This document shows positions 1 to 11,406 of a stretch of DNA of 64,000 bases, in pieces. Location of the stretch: positions 40,241,870 through 40,305,869 of the forward strand of contig CM066317.1 in the NCBI GenBank assembly GCA_033807775.1, in the 5' to 3' direction. The notes beneath the pieces are model-generated. The model saw only the letters and a program-made list of their open reading frames with translations. It was not told where the DNA came from and did no database searches. Position 1 is the stretch's first letter. Each line of letters starts with the position of its first letter. Origin of the DNA: Saussurea involucrata. Its lineage: Eukaryota > Streptophyta > Magnoliopsida > Asterales > Asteraceae. The translations under genes and the position numbers were made by a program.

Positions 1-79
1 ACTGTGTGGATTATGCTTCTTCTATTATCTTTTTATCTCATCTTTATGTATCATAAATAGTCAAATGCATGCTCAAGTC

Positions 80-90
80 AAGGGGGAGCA
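80..90 (+). promoter_or_regulatory. Polypurine-tract-like block in the A spacer
   Basis: The sequence AAGGGGGAGCA closely resembles the plus-strand priming tract next to the 3' LTR at 5484-5497. Extra PPT-like copies downstream of pol are described for Sireviruses. Whether this copy primes anything is unknown. Confidence 0.4.
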
Positions 91-381
91 TCAAAATTTT
101 TTTGTTTGGAAATTATTTTGTAATGCTTAAAAAGGTTTGTTTTCATTTCTTATCTCTGATCATTCTAAGAAGAACAAGCTTTTAATGATAAATATTTTTT
201 TGTTGTTGTTCAAACTATATCTGAATAAAAAAAATTTCATATTCAGATATAAAATTTTAAATGATTTATTTTAAAAATCATCATAATATGAACAGAATTT
301 TGATGATAAAAAGTGTTTCTATCTGTTCAAACCTCTTCTGAATAATCAAAATGTTTTATATTTGTCAGAAGTTGATTTGAG

Positions 382-586
382 TTTGTTTGATTATGCCACG
401 CATTTCATTTAAATCCTCTGTGGAATCAGAACTCTGAGTAGAACAATCAGATATCTGATAAAGAAAAGTCAAAACATCTGAGCGTGTTATTCAGATCTTT
501 GACTTGAGTCAAAATTCTATCCACTAACACGTGTCAGCTTCATATTTGTTTGATTATGCCACGCATTTCATTTAAATCCTCTGTGG
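382..586 (+). repeat. 42-bp direct repeat pair (382-423 and 545-586)
   Basis: The same 42 bases, beginning TTTGTTTGATTATGCC and ending CCTCTGTGG, occur at 382-423 and 545-586. The 163-bp spacing places both copies just upstream of the aORF. They could come from a local duplication or be a cis signal of the element. I see no third copy nearby. Confidence 0.85.
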
Positions 587-763
587 CATTTCAAATGTGT
601 TGACTCCGTTATAACATTGATTTCGCTTTTCCGTTAAACCTTTCAACTTCGCGGATTTTAAATAGGTCTTAAAATCCCTATTTCAAATCTTTTCAAATTC
701 CAGAGCGAAAAGTGAGATACGAATCAAATCCAGAGTTCTTTGAGTTTGTTTTCTTCTTAAATC

Positions 764-3700
764 ATGTCTGGAATACGAAGGAGTGGTCCAATTTCGCTAC
801 ATTCTACAAAATCGATAATGGATTCATCTGATTCGGATAATGATGAAGTACAGAATAGAGCTGTAGAGGAAGAGGCAATAAGAAATGATAAAGAAGATGA
901 ACAAATGGATGAATCAGAAGGAAATGCAGATGAGGTAAACATTAATATTGAACATGAACAGAGTGCTGCAGGGTCGATTATGTCAGATAGACCTATTTTC
1001 GTGGAAAGGGTTGTTCCTGAGAGTGAATGGTTGAAATTGTCTGAAAATAACTGTGTTATATTGTTTGAGGAAAGTCGATTTAAACCTGAACACAGAATTA
1101 TCATGGAGTTATTCAAACATCATCCTTATAGAAAATGGTTTACAAGAAGCAAAAATGTTCCTGTTCAGTACATACAACAATGGTGGAAACATCTGAGGTT
1201 AGAAGATAATAAGTTTGTGTCTGAAATTGGAGGAGTGACATTTGCCTTATCTATCTCTGCACTAAGAGAAATGCTGAATCTACCAGAGAAAGATGATGTA
1301 CAAAGAAGGACAGATTTTGAAGACTCACCCCTAACAGAGGAATTAATAGCAGAATTTATGAAATTGGGATACAATGAAGGATTGAGGACTCTCAGTTTGT
1401 TCAGAAGAAATAAATTACCACCTATTTGGGCTTGCTTCTTTCATGTGGTAAATAAATGTTTGTCAGGGAAGAATAGTTCTGTTGATCAAGGTTCTAAACA
1501 AATTCTTCAGATCTTTCAGGGCTTAGTGAAGAATAGGCATTATGACTATACTTTAATACTTTGGGAAGACATGAAGAATACATTTGAGAAGAATCAGAAA
1601 GCAATTCAGAGGAAAACAAAGGATGCTCCACTGACATACATTCCTTATATAAGGTACTGGCAAATTGTTATTTGGTATGCCATGCAGGAAAACAGCACAA
1701 TCTCAAGAAGAACAAATGAGAAGCATGGTCCCACATTTTATTTGGGTAAGATGACCTCAGTAACAAGACTTGAAAACTATCCCAATCATAAATTGTTGCC
1801 AAAATCACTTAGGAATTATATTCCAAGGGAGAGTGAGATTTTAAAAGCTTATTGCACCTCTATGGGAATTGAATTACCTCAAATCCCTACCCAAGAGGAC
1901 CAACCTGAGAAAAGAGGTGAGGGGTCTAGTCGAATTAGAGAGGGGGAGGATGTTCAGATGGGTGAATATTCTGAGAGACTTGAGGGGGAAAATTCTGAGA
2001 GCTTGGTTAGATTTGGTGAGGAAAAACAGAATGAGAGTGGTGAGGATGAGAGATTGTCAACAGAGGTTCAAACAGAAAGAGATGCCTCTGAACCAGCTAA
2101 TCTTGACCAGGTAACCACAAATGCTATTGGTTCACATCTCTTGGTGTCCAATATTGAAACAAACACCATGGACCTAGTGGTGGATCTTGAACAACCCATC
2201 CATATCCACTCAGAAGCATTTCAACATGCTACTGTTTCATACAAATCCGGGGAACCATCCCAAACTCATTTGGAGGGAGGTGATAAATCCCAATCTATTT
2301 TTCAACACATTGAGTCTGAATATCATAGTCCTATTCATATTGAGCCTGAAATTCCTTCTGACACTTGCACAAATCAGGAATTTCGTATTCCTGAAACAAC
2401 ATTCATAGACATACCTAATGTTGGGTGTCGAGGATTGGATGGAAGTCCTGGTGAGGTGAACATTACAAAAGCCTCATTCAAACGTGCATCTGTTGTACAA
2501 GATGACTTTGTGTTATCTACAGGCCATGAGCCCTCTGGGCACATGAAAACTGGACCATATGTTGGTTCAGGTTCACTGTTAGAAACTTCTGAATTTGAAA
2601 AGATTCAGAAACAAAACAAGGAGATGGGGGAAAAAGTAGAAAATTTGGAGAAGAAGGTGGAGGATTTGAATGATGAGATGTCAGATTTGAAAGTTGTGTT
2701 GGAGAAAAAGTTGATTTCTGTTGAAACCAAAGTAGATGATGTAAAGAAATCCTTGGATTCTCACAAAAAGGAGATCATGGATATATCTGGTTTTCAAAAA
2801 GATATGTTAAAACAAATGCAAGGTATGCAGGAATCTATACTGAAAGCACTGAGTGTATCATTGGCTTCTACTTCAAAGCCTCTTGATCCTGTTCCTATTG
2901 CAGAAGCTGAACCTGAAGTTACTTTTAATCAGAACTTGAAAAGAAAGTTTGATGATAATGAGCCTCATGATCATCAAAAGGGGGAAAAAAGACAGAGGTT
3001 AAGTTCTGATGATGACATTGGCATAGAAGATTTTGAGATAGCAGATATGCACTTAGCCAGTACAAAAAGTTCAGAAGATCAGACACAAGAAAAGTTAAAG
3101 GCAATAACTCAGATAGTTCAGATTGATAGTTCAGATACAGAGGAAATGGAGTTGGAAAGTACATATGGTGGTGATTCAGATACAGAGGAAATGGAGTTGG
3201 AAAGTACAGATGGTGGTGATTCAGATAAAACAGAGGAATTGAACTTAGACACAGAGATGGAAGGAAACTCAGATGAAACTGAAGCTATTGAGGAATCTGT
3301 ATTGAGATCAGAAAAGACAGTGGAAAGTGAAGTGGTCAACATGTGTACAGATATTGTGGTGTATAACAAAGAAAATATGACGGATTCTGAATTAGAAGAA
3401 AGGAGGTTAAGTGAAGAGTTGATCAGAAGGATGCATAATAATTTAGTCAGAGCTTTGAATGTTCAAAAAGTTCAGCAAGGAATAAAAATGGTAAGACCTA
3501 TTGATCTAATGGGAGAAGAAGACAGAACTGTGAATTATACTCAGGATTTTGAAGATGATTTTAGATTTAACTTTTGTGATGAGTTAAATACAGAAGAAGA
3601 GTATGTGAAAGTGAAAGACTACTTTATGCCTTCTGAGTATGTATTCAGAAAACCAATTGAGATCCCAAAGATTAACCTGCAAAGACTAAAAGAACCTGTA

Positions 3701-5482
3701 TGTGATTTCATCCTAGAGTTAAGTGATGTGCCATTAGCCAGACAATTTCATGATGATATTTTTCCTGAGGAAATGTATGATAATCTCTACTACACAGAAG
3801 GAGAGTATGAGCTTTTGGAAAGTAACATTGATGGTTTTATGGATGACAGAGCTCAGATAGTCTACTCAGAAGCTTCTAACAGATTTAGAGTTCCTGACTC
3901 AAAACTGCATATCCAGAAAAGAATTGAGAAAGTTCTGATGTTTCAACAAGAAGAATTCAATGGTTTAATGTTTGTTAGAATGGAAGTGCTGAAAGAAAGA
4001 AATACAAAAGTTTCCATGTCTACTTTTGATTTTCACAGATTGACTCTTGATGATCAGATCTTTCTAGTCAAGTTCTTTGCCAGCACTGAAGAAGCCTTGA
4101 TGGAAATTGAATGCAGAAGACTTCTGGGTATCTATGTCAGAAATATACACTTGTATGACTTCCAATTAGCTATTGAAGAAAGAAAAGAGAAGTGTAATCT
4201 GAGTTCTCCCACAAAGAAAACATAAATTGGTTTAGATTTGAAGGGATTTGTGAATGAAGGAATGGAGACAGAAGGGTTCACATATACAGTTCACGGAAGG
4301 CTTGAAATGTTCAGATTAAAAGAGTTGGTGAAGTACAGTGATGCAACTCTAAATTGGTTATTGATTGAAATGGAAGTAAGTGTGGAAACTGAAAGAGAGA
4401 GTTTAAAGAAGAGATGTATGAACTCTGTGAAGAGGAGGTTGGATCTTAGAAGAAAAATCAGAAACTGTAGTGAATGGTTGCTATCTGAGGTGAATCCCAA
4501 AAAGATTCTACATAATGATTTTGTGTTTCCTGCTGAGTATGAAGTGAATGAAATTCTATCAGATGAAGTTGAAGAAGTCCAGAACACAACACCTCAGAAT
4601 GTGCAGATAACTAGTTTTGATCAAGCTGAACAGTCTGAACCCAAAGAAGATGAAATATCCATTGATCTAAATGGATACTTTCTTGAATTTGATTTGCCTG
4701 AGTTCTTCAAACCAAAAGAAGTACAATTCTTGGACGTGTATTATGATAGACCTAAGGAGACTCAGATCTGGTTGGCTGAAAAATCAAGATGTCTTGGCAA
4801 AACAAAGCAAGTTGTTTACTCAGATTTTCTAATCACTGGAATCAGAGAATTGAAGGTTAAGAAATTCAGAAAGATGGAGTACTTATCCTTTGAAGTTCTG
4901 AGAGAAGATGGCAAGGTTTATTACTTTACTGATGCAGATTTTGAGAAACTATCAGTGGTTGACTTCTACAGATTACACAGCTTTCTATGCTTCAAAGAGT
5001 CAAGCAAAGACAGAAATGAAAGGAAGGCAAGAAGTGTGGTGATTGAGGCCATGTTCTACATCTTAAGGTGGCACTGTTATACAGATTTCCAAATAGCTTT
5101 GTACTTACAATAGCCATGTGTTTATTTGGCAAATCCCAACACAGATCATGAATAGAAAAAGGTGTTAAAGACTGGAAGTGTTCACAAATATCCAGATTTG
5201 GGAGTATTTTTGAAAAACAAAAGTGGAAAGATCTTCTTCAGAGCAAAGGAAACTGCAAAATACTGTTCTGGAACTTTAAGAATCATAAAGCATAATTTGG
5301 AGAAAAAGATGCTGAAAGTGAAGGAAGCAAATATAATTCAAGAAGTAATCATTCAGCAAGTTGAAATTATTCAAGAAATCATTGTCAAAATTGATAAGAG
5401 GCTTAATCTGAGAAATGTGCTACTTCAGAAAATCGTTCCTGCTCTGAAAGACCTGGATGATGCTAAATTCAAGTTTATTTGA
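764..5482 (+). pseudogene. Element A: giant Sirevirus additional ORF (aORF), three nonsense codons
   Basis: One reading frame of about 1,573 codons, broken only by TAA at 4223-4225, TAG at 5111-5113 and a TAG near 5153; all three parts are in the same frame. Residues ~85-370 form a conserved globular region (FTRSKNVPVQYIQQWWKH, then LREMLNLP) that also begins the aORF of element B. Residues ~380-600 and ~730-900 are acidic and low complexity. Residues ~610-705 are heptad-like coiled coil. From about residue 930 on, a ~300-residue module is present twice in tandem: FVRMEVL near 4.0 kb matches SFEVLREDGK near 4.9 kb, DFQLAI matches DFQIAL, and YSDATL matches YCSGTL. I see no signal peptide or clear membrane segment, so an Env role is not supported here. 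It lies between pol (off-window) and the 3' LTR, where SIRE elements carry an extra ORF. The function is unknown. Confidence 0.75.
3131..3230 (+). repeat. 45-bp tandem repeat inside the A aORF
   Basis: Two near-identical 45-bp units (3131-3175 and 3176-3220) and a partial third encode repeats of SDTEEMELESTYGGD. They lie in the acidic linker after the coiled coil. The copy number is likely to vary between element copies. Confidence 0.85.
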
Positions 5483-5483
5483 C

Positions 5484-5497
5484 AAAAAGGGGGAGAT
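5484..5497 (+). promoter_or_regulatory. Element A polypurine tract (PPT)
   Basis: The purine run AAAAAGGGGGAGAT directly precedes the 3' LTR start TGTTAGATC. It is two bases after the aORF stop codon. This is the normal primer site for plus-strand DNA synthesis. Confidence 0.8.
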
Positions 5498-5985
5498 TGT
5501 TAGATCTGAAGTTTTGTCAATAAACCAAGTGTTGAGGATCTGATAAGAAGACTCAGATGTTCTGAGTAGAGGAGTCAGAGATCTGAGAAGAGAAGTCAGA
5601 GTTCTGAGAGAAAGAGTCAGAAGCTCTGAGAAGCGTTATCAGAAGAATGTTCAGAAGTTCTGAACTACATGTTCAGAACTTATGACTACATACTTTACTT
5701 AGTATTTAGTAAACTAATTAGGACACGTGTTATGTTCTTATTAGTCTTTCTTATTTGTACTGTAGCTTTAACATGTCCGTTGCAGTATAAATAGAGTGGT
5801 TAGCACTACGTTGCTAACTGATTGATTTTCCCGTATATCTTTGTATTCATTCTTTGTAATCTTTTAGATTCTCTCTCTCTTAGATCTGTAATTCTGTTCA
5901 TCATTGAATACAATTGGGCTTGATCATACAACTTCTCAATTACTGCTTTCTATATTGATTGTAAGATTAGATCTTGTACTTTTAG
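5498..5985 (+). repeat. Element A 3' LTR
   Basis: Begins TGTTAGATCTG directly after the PPT and runs to the junction with gypsy D integrase coding near 5986. The outer edge is not exact because the 5' LTR is off-window and no clear CA end is visible. It carries a TATA box (5786-5793) and a run of imperfect TCAGA..TCTGA palindromes at 5530-5680. At about 488 bp it is short for a Sirevirus LTR. Confidence 0.65.
5786..5793 (+). promoter_or_regulatory. TATA box in the A LTR
   Basis: TATAAATA sits in the middle of the LTR, followed by a pyrimidine-rich tract (5867-5880). This is the usual arrangement of a U3 promoter and start region in plant LTRs. Confidence 0.55.
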
Positions 5986-6636
5986 TGTCCGACACTTCCG
6001 TCCGTACAAGGCTTCGAACAGTGCTGCTTGGATGCTCGCGTGGTAACTATTATTATATGAGAACTCTATTAGAGGTAAATGTACTTCCCAAGAACCCTTT
6101 AAATCAATTACACAGGCTCGGAGCATATCCTCCAACGTTTGAATAGTCCTTTCACTATGGCCATCCGTTTGAGGATGATATGCTGTGCTCAGCTTCACTC
6201 GTGAACCCAACTCTCGCTGTAGACTTCTCCAAAACGACGATGTAAACCGACTATCACGATCGGAAACGATAGATCGTGGCACCCCGTGTCTTGACCCGAT
6301 TTCATTAATGTACAACCGAGCTAACTTCTCCAACGGATCCGACTCCCTGATTGGCAGAAAATGCGCTGACTTGGTGAGACTATCCACAATCACCCAAATT
6401 GCATCGTTACCCTTCGGAGTCCTTGGTAACATTGTAACGAAATCCATGGTGATGTTATCCCTTTTCCACATCGGTATCTTCGTAGACTGAAGTTCACCAT
6501 ACGGTCGCTGATGCTCTGCTTTAACCTTCAAACACGTCACACATCGTTCCACAAAGTGAGCGATGTCCTTCTTCATTCCTGGACACCGGTAAAACTGTCT
6601 TAAGTCTCGATACATCTTATTCGTCCCCAGGTGCAT
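5986..6636 (-). pseudogene. Gypsy D integrase domain, 3'-truncated
   Basis: Encodes the zinc-binding H2C2 region (FVERCVTCLKVKAEHQRPYG) and the rve core with DFVTMLPRT, SDRDSRFTS and AYHPQTDGHSERTIQTLED, then LIEFSYNNSYHASI and YGRKCRT. The frame is continuous with the upstream pol except for a TGA at 6643-6645 between HKS and YSMHLGTNK. That TGA probably derives from an arginine CGA. Coding stops at the element A junction, so the integrase C-terminus and any chromodomain are missing here. The last residues read into the A LTR are not gypsy sequence. Confidence 0.85.
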
Positions 6637-6642
6637 AGAATA

Positions 6643-8484
6643 TCACGACTTATGCGCTTCTTCCAAAATACTTACTCTCAAGTTCCCTAGCTTAGGAACC
6701 CACACCCAATATTTTATACACTTCAACCTACTGCTGTTGGCACTGAGCAATGACGTAATTCCAACGATCCTTTCACTCTTTAAGTTCTTTTCTAACAACG
6801 CCTCCTCTTGAGACTTCTTGACCTCGTCCAAGAGATTCAAAGTCGCCTCGATCCTGAAGGCCACCACTTTGGTCGATTCTCCTCGCTCTTTCCGACTCAA
6901 CGCGCCAGCTACAACATTTGCCTTACCCAGGTAGTAAAGGATTTCGCAGTTGTAGTCATTCAGTAGTTCCATCCATCTCCTCTGTCTCATGTTCAACTCC
7001 TTCTGATCGAAAATATGCTCAAGACTCTTGTGATTGGTGTAGATCTGGCACTTTACTCTATACAAGTAGTGTCGCCATACCTTTAAAGGGAACACCACCG
7101 CCGCTAGTTCCATGTCGTGAGTAGGGTAGTTTCTCTCATGATCTTTTAGCTGTTGGGATGCGTAGGCAATCACCTTCCCATTCTTCATTAGTACGCACCC
7201 TAACCCAAGCTTGGAAGCATCACTGTAAATCACAAATCCTTCAGATCCATCTGGTAACGATAGAATTGGGGCGCTGCTAAGGCTTTCCTTCAACTTCTCA
7301 AACGCGACCTCCTGAGCCTCGGTCCAAATGAACTTGACGTCCTTCCTCGTCAACATGGTCAACGGCGTGGCTATTCGAGAGAAGTCATGGATGAACTTTC
7401 TGTAGTAGCCCGCTAACCCAAGAAAACTCCTCACTTCCGATGGCGACTCCCAATCTTTAATAGCTTCGATCTTAGCGGGATCCACTTTGATACCCTCTGC
7501 CGACACTACGTGACCCAAAAACTGAACTTCCCTTAACCAGAACTCGCACTTTGAAAACTTTGCGTACAACTTCTCGCGTTTCAGCATTTCCAACACCGCT
7601 CGAAGATGCTCCTCATGATCTTTACGGGTTCGAGAGTAGATCAGGATATCGTCGATGAAGACGATCACACACTTGTCTAGCAACGAGCTACACACCCTGT
7701 TCATCAAATCCATGAACACTTTCGGGGCATTAGTCAAGCCAAAGGGCATGACTAAGAACTCGTAGTGTCCGTATCTTGTACGAAAGGCTGTCTTGGGCAC
7801 GTCTTCCCCTCTCACCTTTAGCTGATAGTAACCTGACCTCAAATCTATCTTTGAGAAGTAGCTCGCACTTTTCAACTGGTCGAAGAGGTCATCAATCCTC
7901 GGAAGCGGGTACTTGTTCTTCACTGTTACCTTGTTGAGCTCACAGTAATCTATGCACATCCGCATAGATCCGTCCTTCTTCTTCACAAAAAGAACCGGCG
8001 CTCCCCAAGGCGATGAGCTCGGATGAATGAAACCCTTGTCTAGTAGCTCTTGCAGCTGCGTCATCATCTCCTTCATTTCTGCTAGTGCCAGACGATAGGG
8101 CGCACGTGCAATCGGTGCCGCCCCATGCATTAAATCTATTCTAAACTCTACTTGACGATCTGGAGGCAGACTCATCAAGTCATCTGGAAACACTTCCGGG
8201 TACTCGTTTACTATGGGCACATCCCCGACTCCCTTCTTCTCTTTCTTAGCATCTAGCACGTAAGTTAAATATCCCAGACATCCCTTTCCCAAACATCGTC
8301 TAGCTTTCAACATAGACATCATACACGACTTCCTATCCCGACGATCTCCATAGATTACTACTTCCTTTTTATCAGGCAAGGAGATACGAATCAACTTCTT
8401 ATTACACACTATGCTAGCGTCATTCTCCGCTAACCAATCCATTCCTAGAACCACATCAAACTCCCCCATTCCCATAGGGTACAA
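6643..8484 (-). pseudogene. Gypsy D pol: protease end, reverse transcriptase, RNase H
   Basis: Continues in the gag frame after one stop codon. Visible motifs in order are GEFDVVLGMDWLAENDA (end of protease), YRLALAEMKEMMTQLQELLD, WGAPVLFVKKKDGSMRMCID and KIDLRSGYYQ. Next comes the catalytic FIDDILIYSRT, then FLGLAGYYRKFI and VIYSDASKLGLGCVL of RNase H. The product would make DNA from element RNA in the virus-like particle. It ends at the TGA at 6643. The domain order RT-RH-INT fixes the gypsy class. Apart from nonsense codons it looks fairly well kept. Confidence 0.9.
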
Positions 8485-8535
8485 ACGTAAAGGAAACGAG
8501 TGACCGTCTACGTCTATGCTACACCCCTCATAGAC

Positions 8536-10215
8536 CTATTTCACCCAGACTCGACTATCATCTGCCACTTCTACCTCAAACCTAAAGTTCAACCTCTTGG
8601 GTTTCACTTGAAATTTTCGAATAAAATTAGGCGACACAAACGAACGATTGGCGCCCGAATCAAATAATACTTTAGCAAAAGTTGAGTGAATAGGGAAAGT
8701 ACCTGTCACCACATCAGGCGTGTTCACCGCCTCCTCTGCCGACATATGGAAGGCCCTCGCCTTCGCGCGAGCAGGCTCCACCTTTCTATCTCCATCTCTT
8801 CCTCCACCATTACTGCCATAACCCCCAGCATATCCCTTTCTTAATTGTGGACAATCCATCTTGACATGATCTGGCGAACCACACTGATAACATGACCTCG
8901 AACTGCGATAGTCTCGAGCCATGTGCCCTGTTTTCCCACACTTGAAACATCCTTCCTTATCTGCCAAACACTCCCCCCTATGCATTCGATTACACTTGTT
9001 ACAAGGTTTCTCTCCTGATCTGAATACCGTCTTCAGATCGGGTTTAGGCGCGCTCGGCCTCTTGACATCACGATTCGGTCCTTCCCATTTCCGCTTGTCT
9101 CTAACTCTCTCTGTCATCTGTCTATTCTTCTCTTTTTCTGTGAGCTCGACAGTATCTACCGCAACCTGAAAAGTAATTGGACCTTTCACCTGCACTAATT
9201 CCCTCACGCTGCTCTTCAGTCCCCATATGTATCTCTCTATGCGCCTCTCCTCAGTAGGCACATACAGTTCAGCAAACCGAGCCTTCTCAATGAACTTTGA
9301 CGTATACTCCTGGACTGACATCGTTCCTTGCTCCAACCCTAGAAATTCTTCCTCGAGCTTCTTAACGGCCGCCACTAGGCAAAACTGAGCTTTGAATCTT
9401 TTAGTGAACAATTCCCAGGTAGTTGTTTTTGCAATCTCAGAACCCTTACCTCCTGTCTCGGTATCCCACCAGAAAATGGCATCTGCCTTCAACATAGACA
9501 TGGAAATCAACACCTTGTCTTCCTCGGCACACTTGCTCGTGTCAAAGGCTAACTCCATCTCTCGTATCCATCTCAGAGCTAAAACTGGATTGCGTTCTCC
9601 GCTGAACGTCGGGGGCTTACATGATGCAAACGTCTTAAAGGTACATCCCTTTTCCGTCTTCAATTCATTGGCCACAACTGGAGTTGATAAAGAATGATAT
9701 CCCACCACAGTCGGAGGTAGGCTAGATGCCTCAGTCCTCGTCTCGTTCCCACTTCTAGTTCGTCCCTCGGACGTGGTCTTGATCTGATTTTCCAACAATG
9801 CTTGCAAGGTCTTCTGTAGTTTACCCATCTCAACCGTAAACGTTTTCTCAGTCACGAAAGCTTGATTCTGGTTCCTCCTCGGGCTGTCCGACTGACTTCC
9901 CCCGCCTACCGAAGCGGTACTTTCTCGGTGCAGAGGCTCGCGTACATCAGATGCTCCTACACTCTTAGCTCGATGGGTGGTTGGCATCTTCTTCCCTCCG
10001 CGGGTTGCCACACCAGCCCCAACTGCCTGAGAGGCAGCTCGTAATGGTGGTCTACCTCGTGCCCTTCCTCGGCCTCCGCCCCTTCCACGGGTGGCCGCTC
10101 GCCTTGGAGGATTCACCGGTTCCTCCTCAAAGATCTCCTCCATGCGAATCTCTCCCACAACTGGAGTTGTACCCACCACGGGCACAAATCTACTCCTCAA
10201 GGTTCTTTCAGACAT
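8536..10215 (-). pseudogene. Gypsy D gag and protease start
   Basis: 559 codons starting MSERTLRSR. A basic RGRGGGRGRARGR stretch lies near residue 45, followed by a Retrotrans_gag region (CKPPTFSGERNPVLALRWI to the RKWEGPN area). Two zinc-knuckle regions follow: CNKCNRMHRGEC and CFKCGKTGHMARD, then CYQCGSPDHVKMDC. The second lacks its last cysteine (AR-D-Y), the third is intact. The protease begins with LFDSGANRSFVSPNF. The frame ends at a TAG at 8536-8538 but continues open on the other side into pol, so D was one gag-pol polyprotein. In contrast to element E, no intron interrupts VVTGTFPIHS at the gag/protease boundary. Confidence 0.88.
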
Positions 10216-10484
10216 ACTGGATTACTGAAACAAGCCAAAATGAATTACTTAAGACTACTGCTCAAGAATAATAAGGTAATTTAAGCACATACATGTACCT
10301 GTAAATTCGCAATTACACTGGTTAGGTGTAATCCTGAATCTACCTTACATGACTGTCCTCTCTACCCTATTATAGTGCCCTCCTAGCGCAAATCCTGATT
10401 CTCAGTTGTGATTTCTACTCCCACAGTTTATGTCTAGGCCCGTCCAGTCACCTAAATCCCTTAAACTATGGTTCGGATACCAAT
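10216..10484 (-). other. Gypsy D 5' leader with primer binding site
   Basis: Non-coding leader between the LTR and gag. The minus strand just inside the LTR reads TTGGTATCCGAACC (10471-10483). It shares its first 7 bases with the initiator-Met tRNA primer site TGGTATCAGAGC and then diverges. No ORF is present. Confidence 0.6.
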
Positions 10485-11406
10485 TGTAACAACCCATAAC
10501 AAAATAAAGCATGACATTCATAATATATAAAAACATCCCAATACTAGGCTCAAAATTTCCAATACACAGTCTCAAAATCTAGGTTGGCGGAAACAACCTA
10601 TTCACAACCAAGAATGCCATAAAGTCTATAAGTAAAAGTCAAACTCTATCTCTAGAAGCATCCGTACTCTAAGCCTGCTCTTTTCCCTTACCGGAGCTTC
10701 CTACAACCTGCTTACCTGAAAAGGTTTAGTTTGGAAATACGAGGGTTAGACCATGAGGTCTAGTGAGCTCCCTCAAGAAGCAACAGTTCATAAAAACAAA
10801 TTTAAAATAGTTCATACTTTCATAAACAACTTTAAATGAAACTTTCACGTAACAACACACTCGTAAATGGCACACTGAAGTCACTTGAAAGTGTCAACGT
10901 GTCAGTCTCACACTTCATTATTAGGTCACTCCTCCCATGGCATAAACGGGACACCCCCCCCCCCCCGATATGAGCACTGGCAGGCCACACCCCCAACTTA
11001 GCCAATTTACGTCTAACCACAATGTATGCATACATCTCAAATTAACTTTCATACAAGCATAATTATGTAATAAAAACATGGCATTTCTGTTCTTTTACTT
11101 ACCTCGGAAAACACGTTTTAAAACACATATTTTAGTTAGAAAAACTCACCTGTCTTTCTTGCCTCGAAACTTCTCACTTGAGCTTCAACTCCTAGGGGAA
11201 ACACCTACGATTTAAAGGAAAGGTTGGAAGAGGTAAGTCCCTACTCTACAACCAAAACTGCTCCGAACAGTTCTCTATTCACCTAGGTTCAGTTCGAACT
11301 CCCAAAACGGATCTAGCAGGGCCTCACACAAAAATTCCGGATCACCGGTTCCGGAGTGCCGGTTCCGGTTCCCTATCCAGACTCCAATATCGATACCGGA
11401 AATACT
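10485..11406 (-). repeat. Gypsy D 5' LTR, first segment
   Basis: Starts TGTAACAACCC next to the PBS. It is cut by element B at 11406; the last five bases (11402-11406, atact) are the B target-site duplication. It contains a 13-C homopolymer at 10954-10966. The rest of the LTR is at 30738-31217. Confidence 0.8.

Larger units (their letters stand above)
1..763 (+). other. Element A: spacer between pol and the additional ORF
   Basis: AT-rich non-coding stretch upstream of the large ORF that starts at 764. Its position matches the pol-to-aORF spacer of Sirevirus-type copia elements; pol itself would lie left of the window. It holds a purine block (80-90) that resembles the true polypurine tract of this element (5484-5497). 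It also holds many TCAGA/TCTGA pentamers that recur in the 3' LTR, and a 42-bp direct repeat. No ORF of note is present. Confidence 0.6.
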
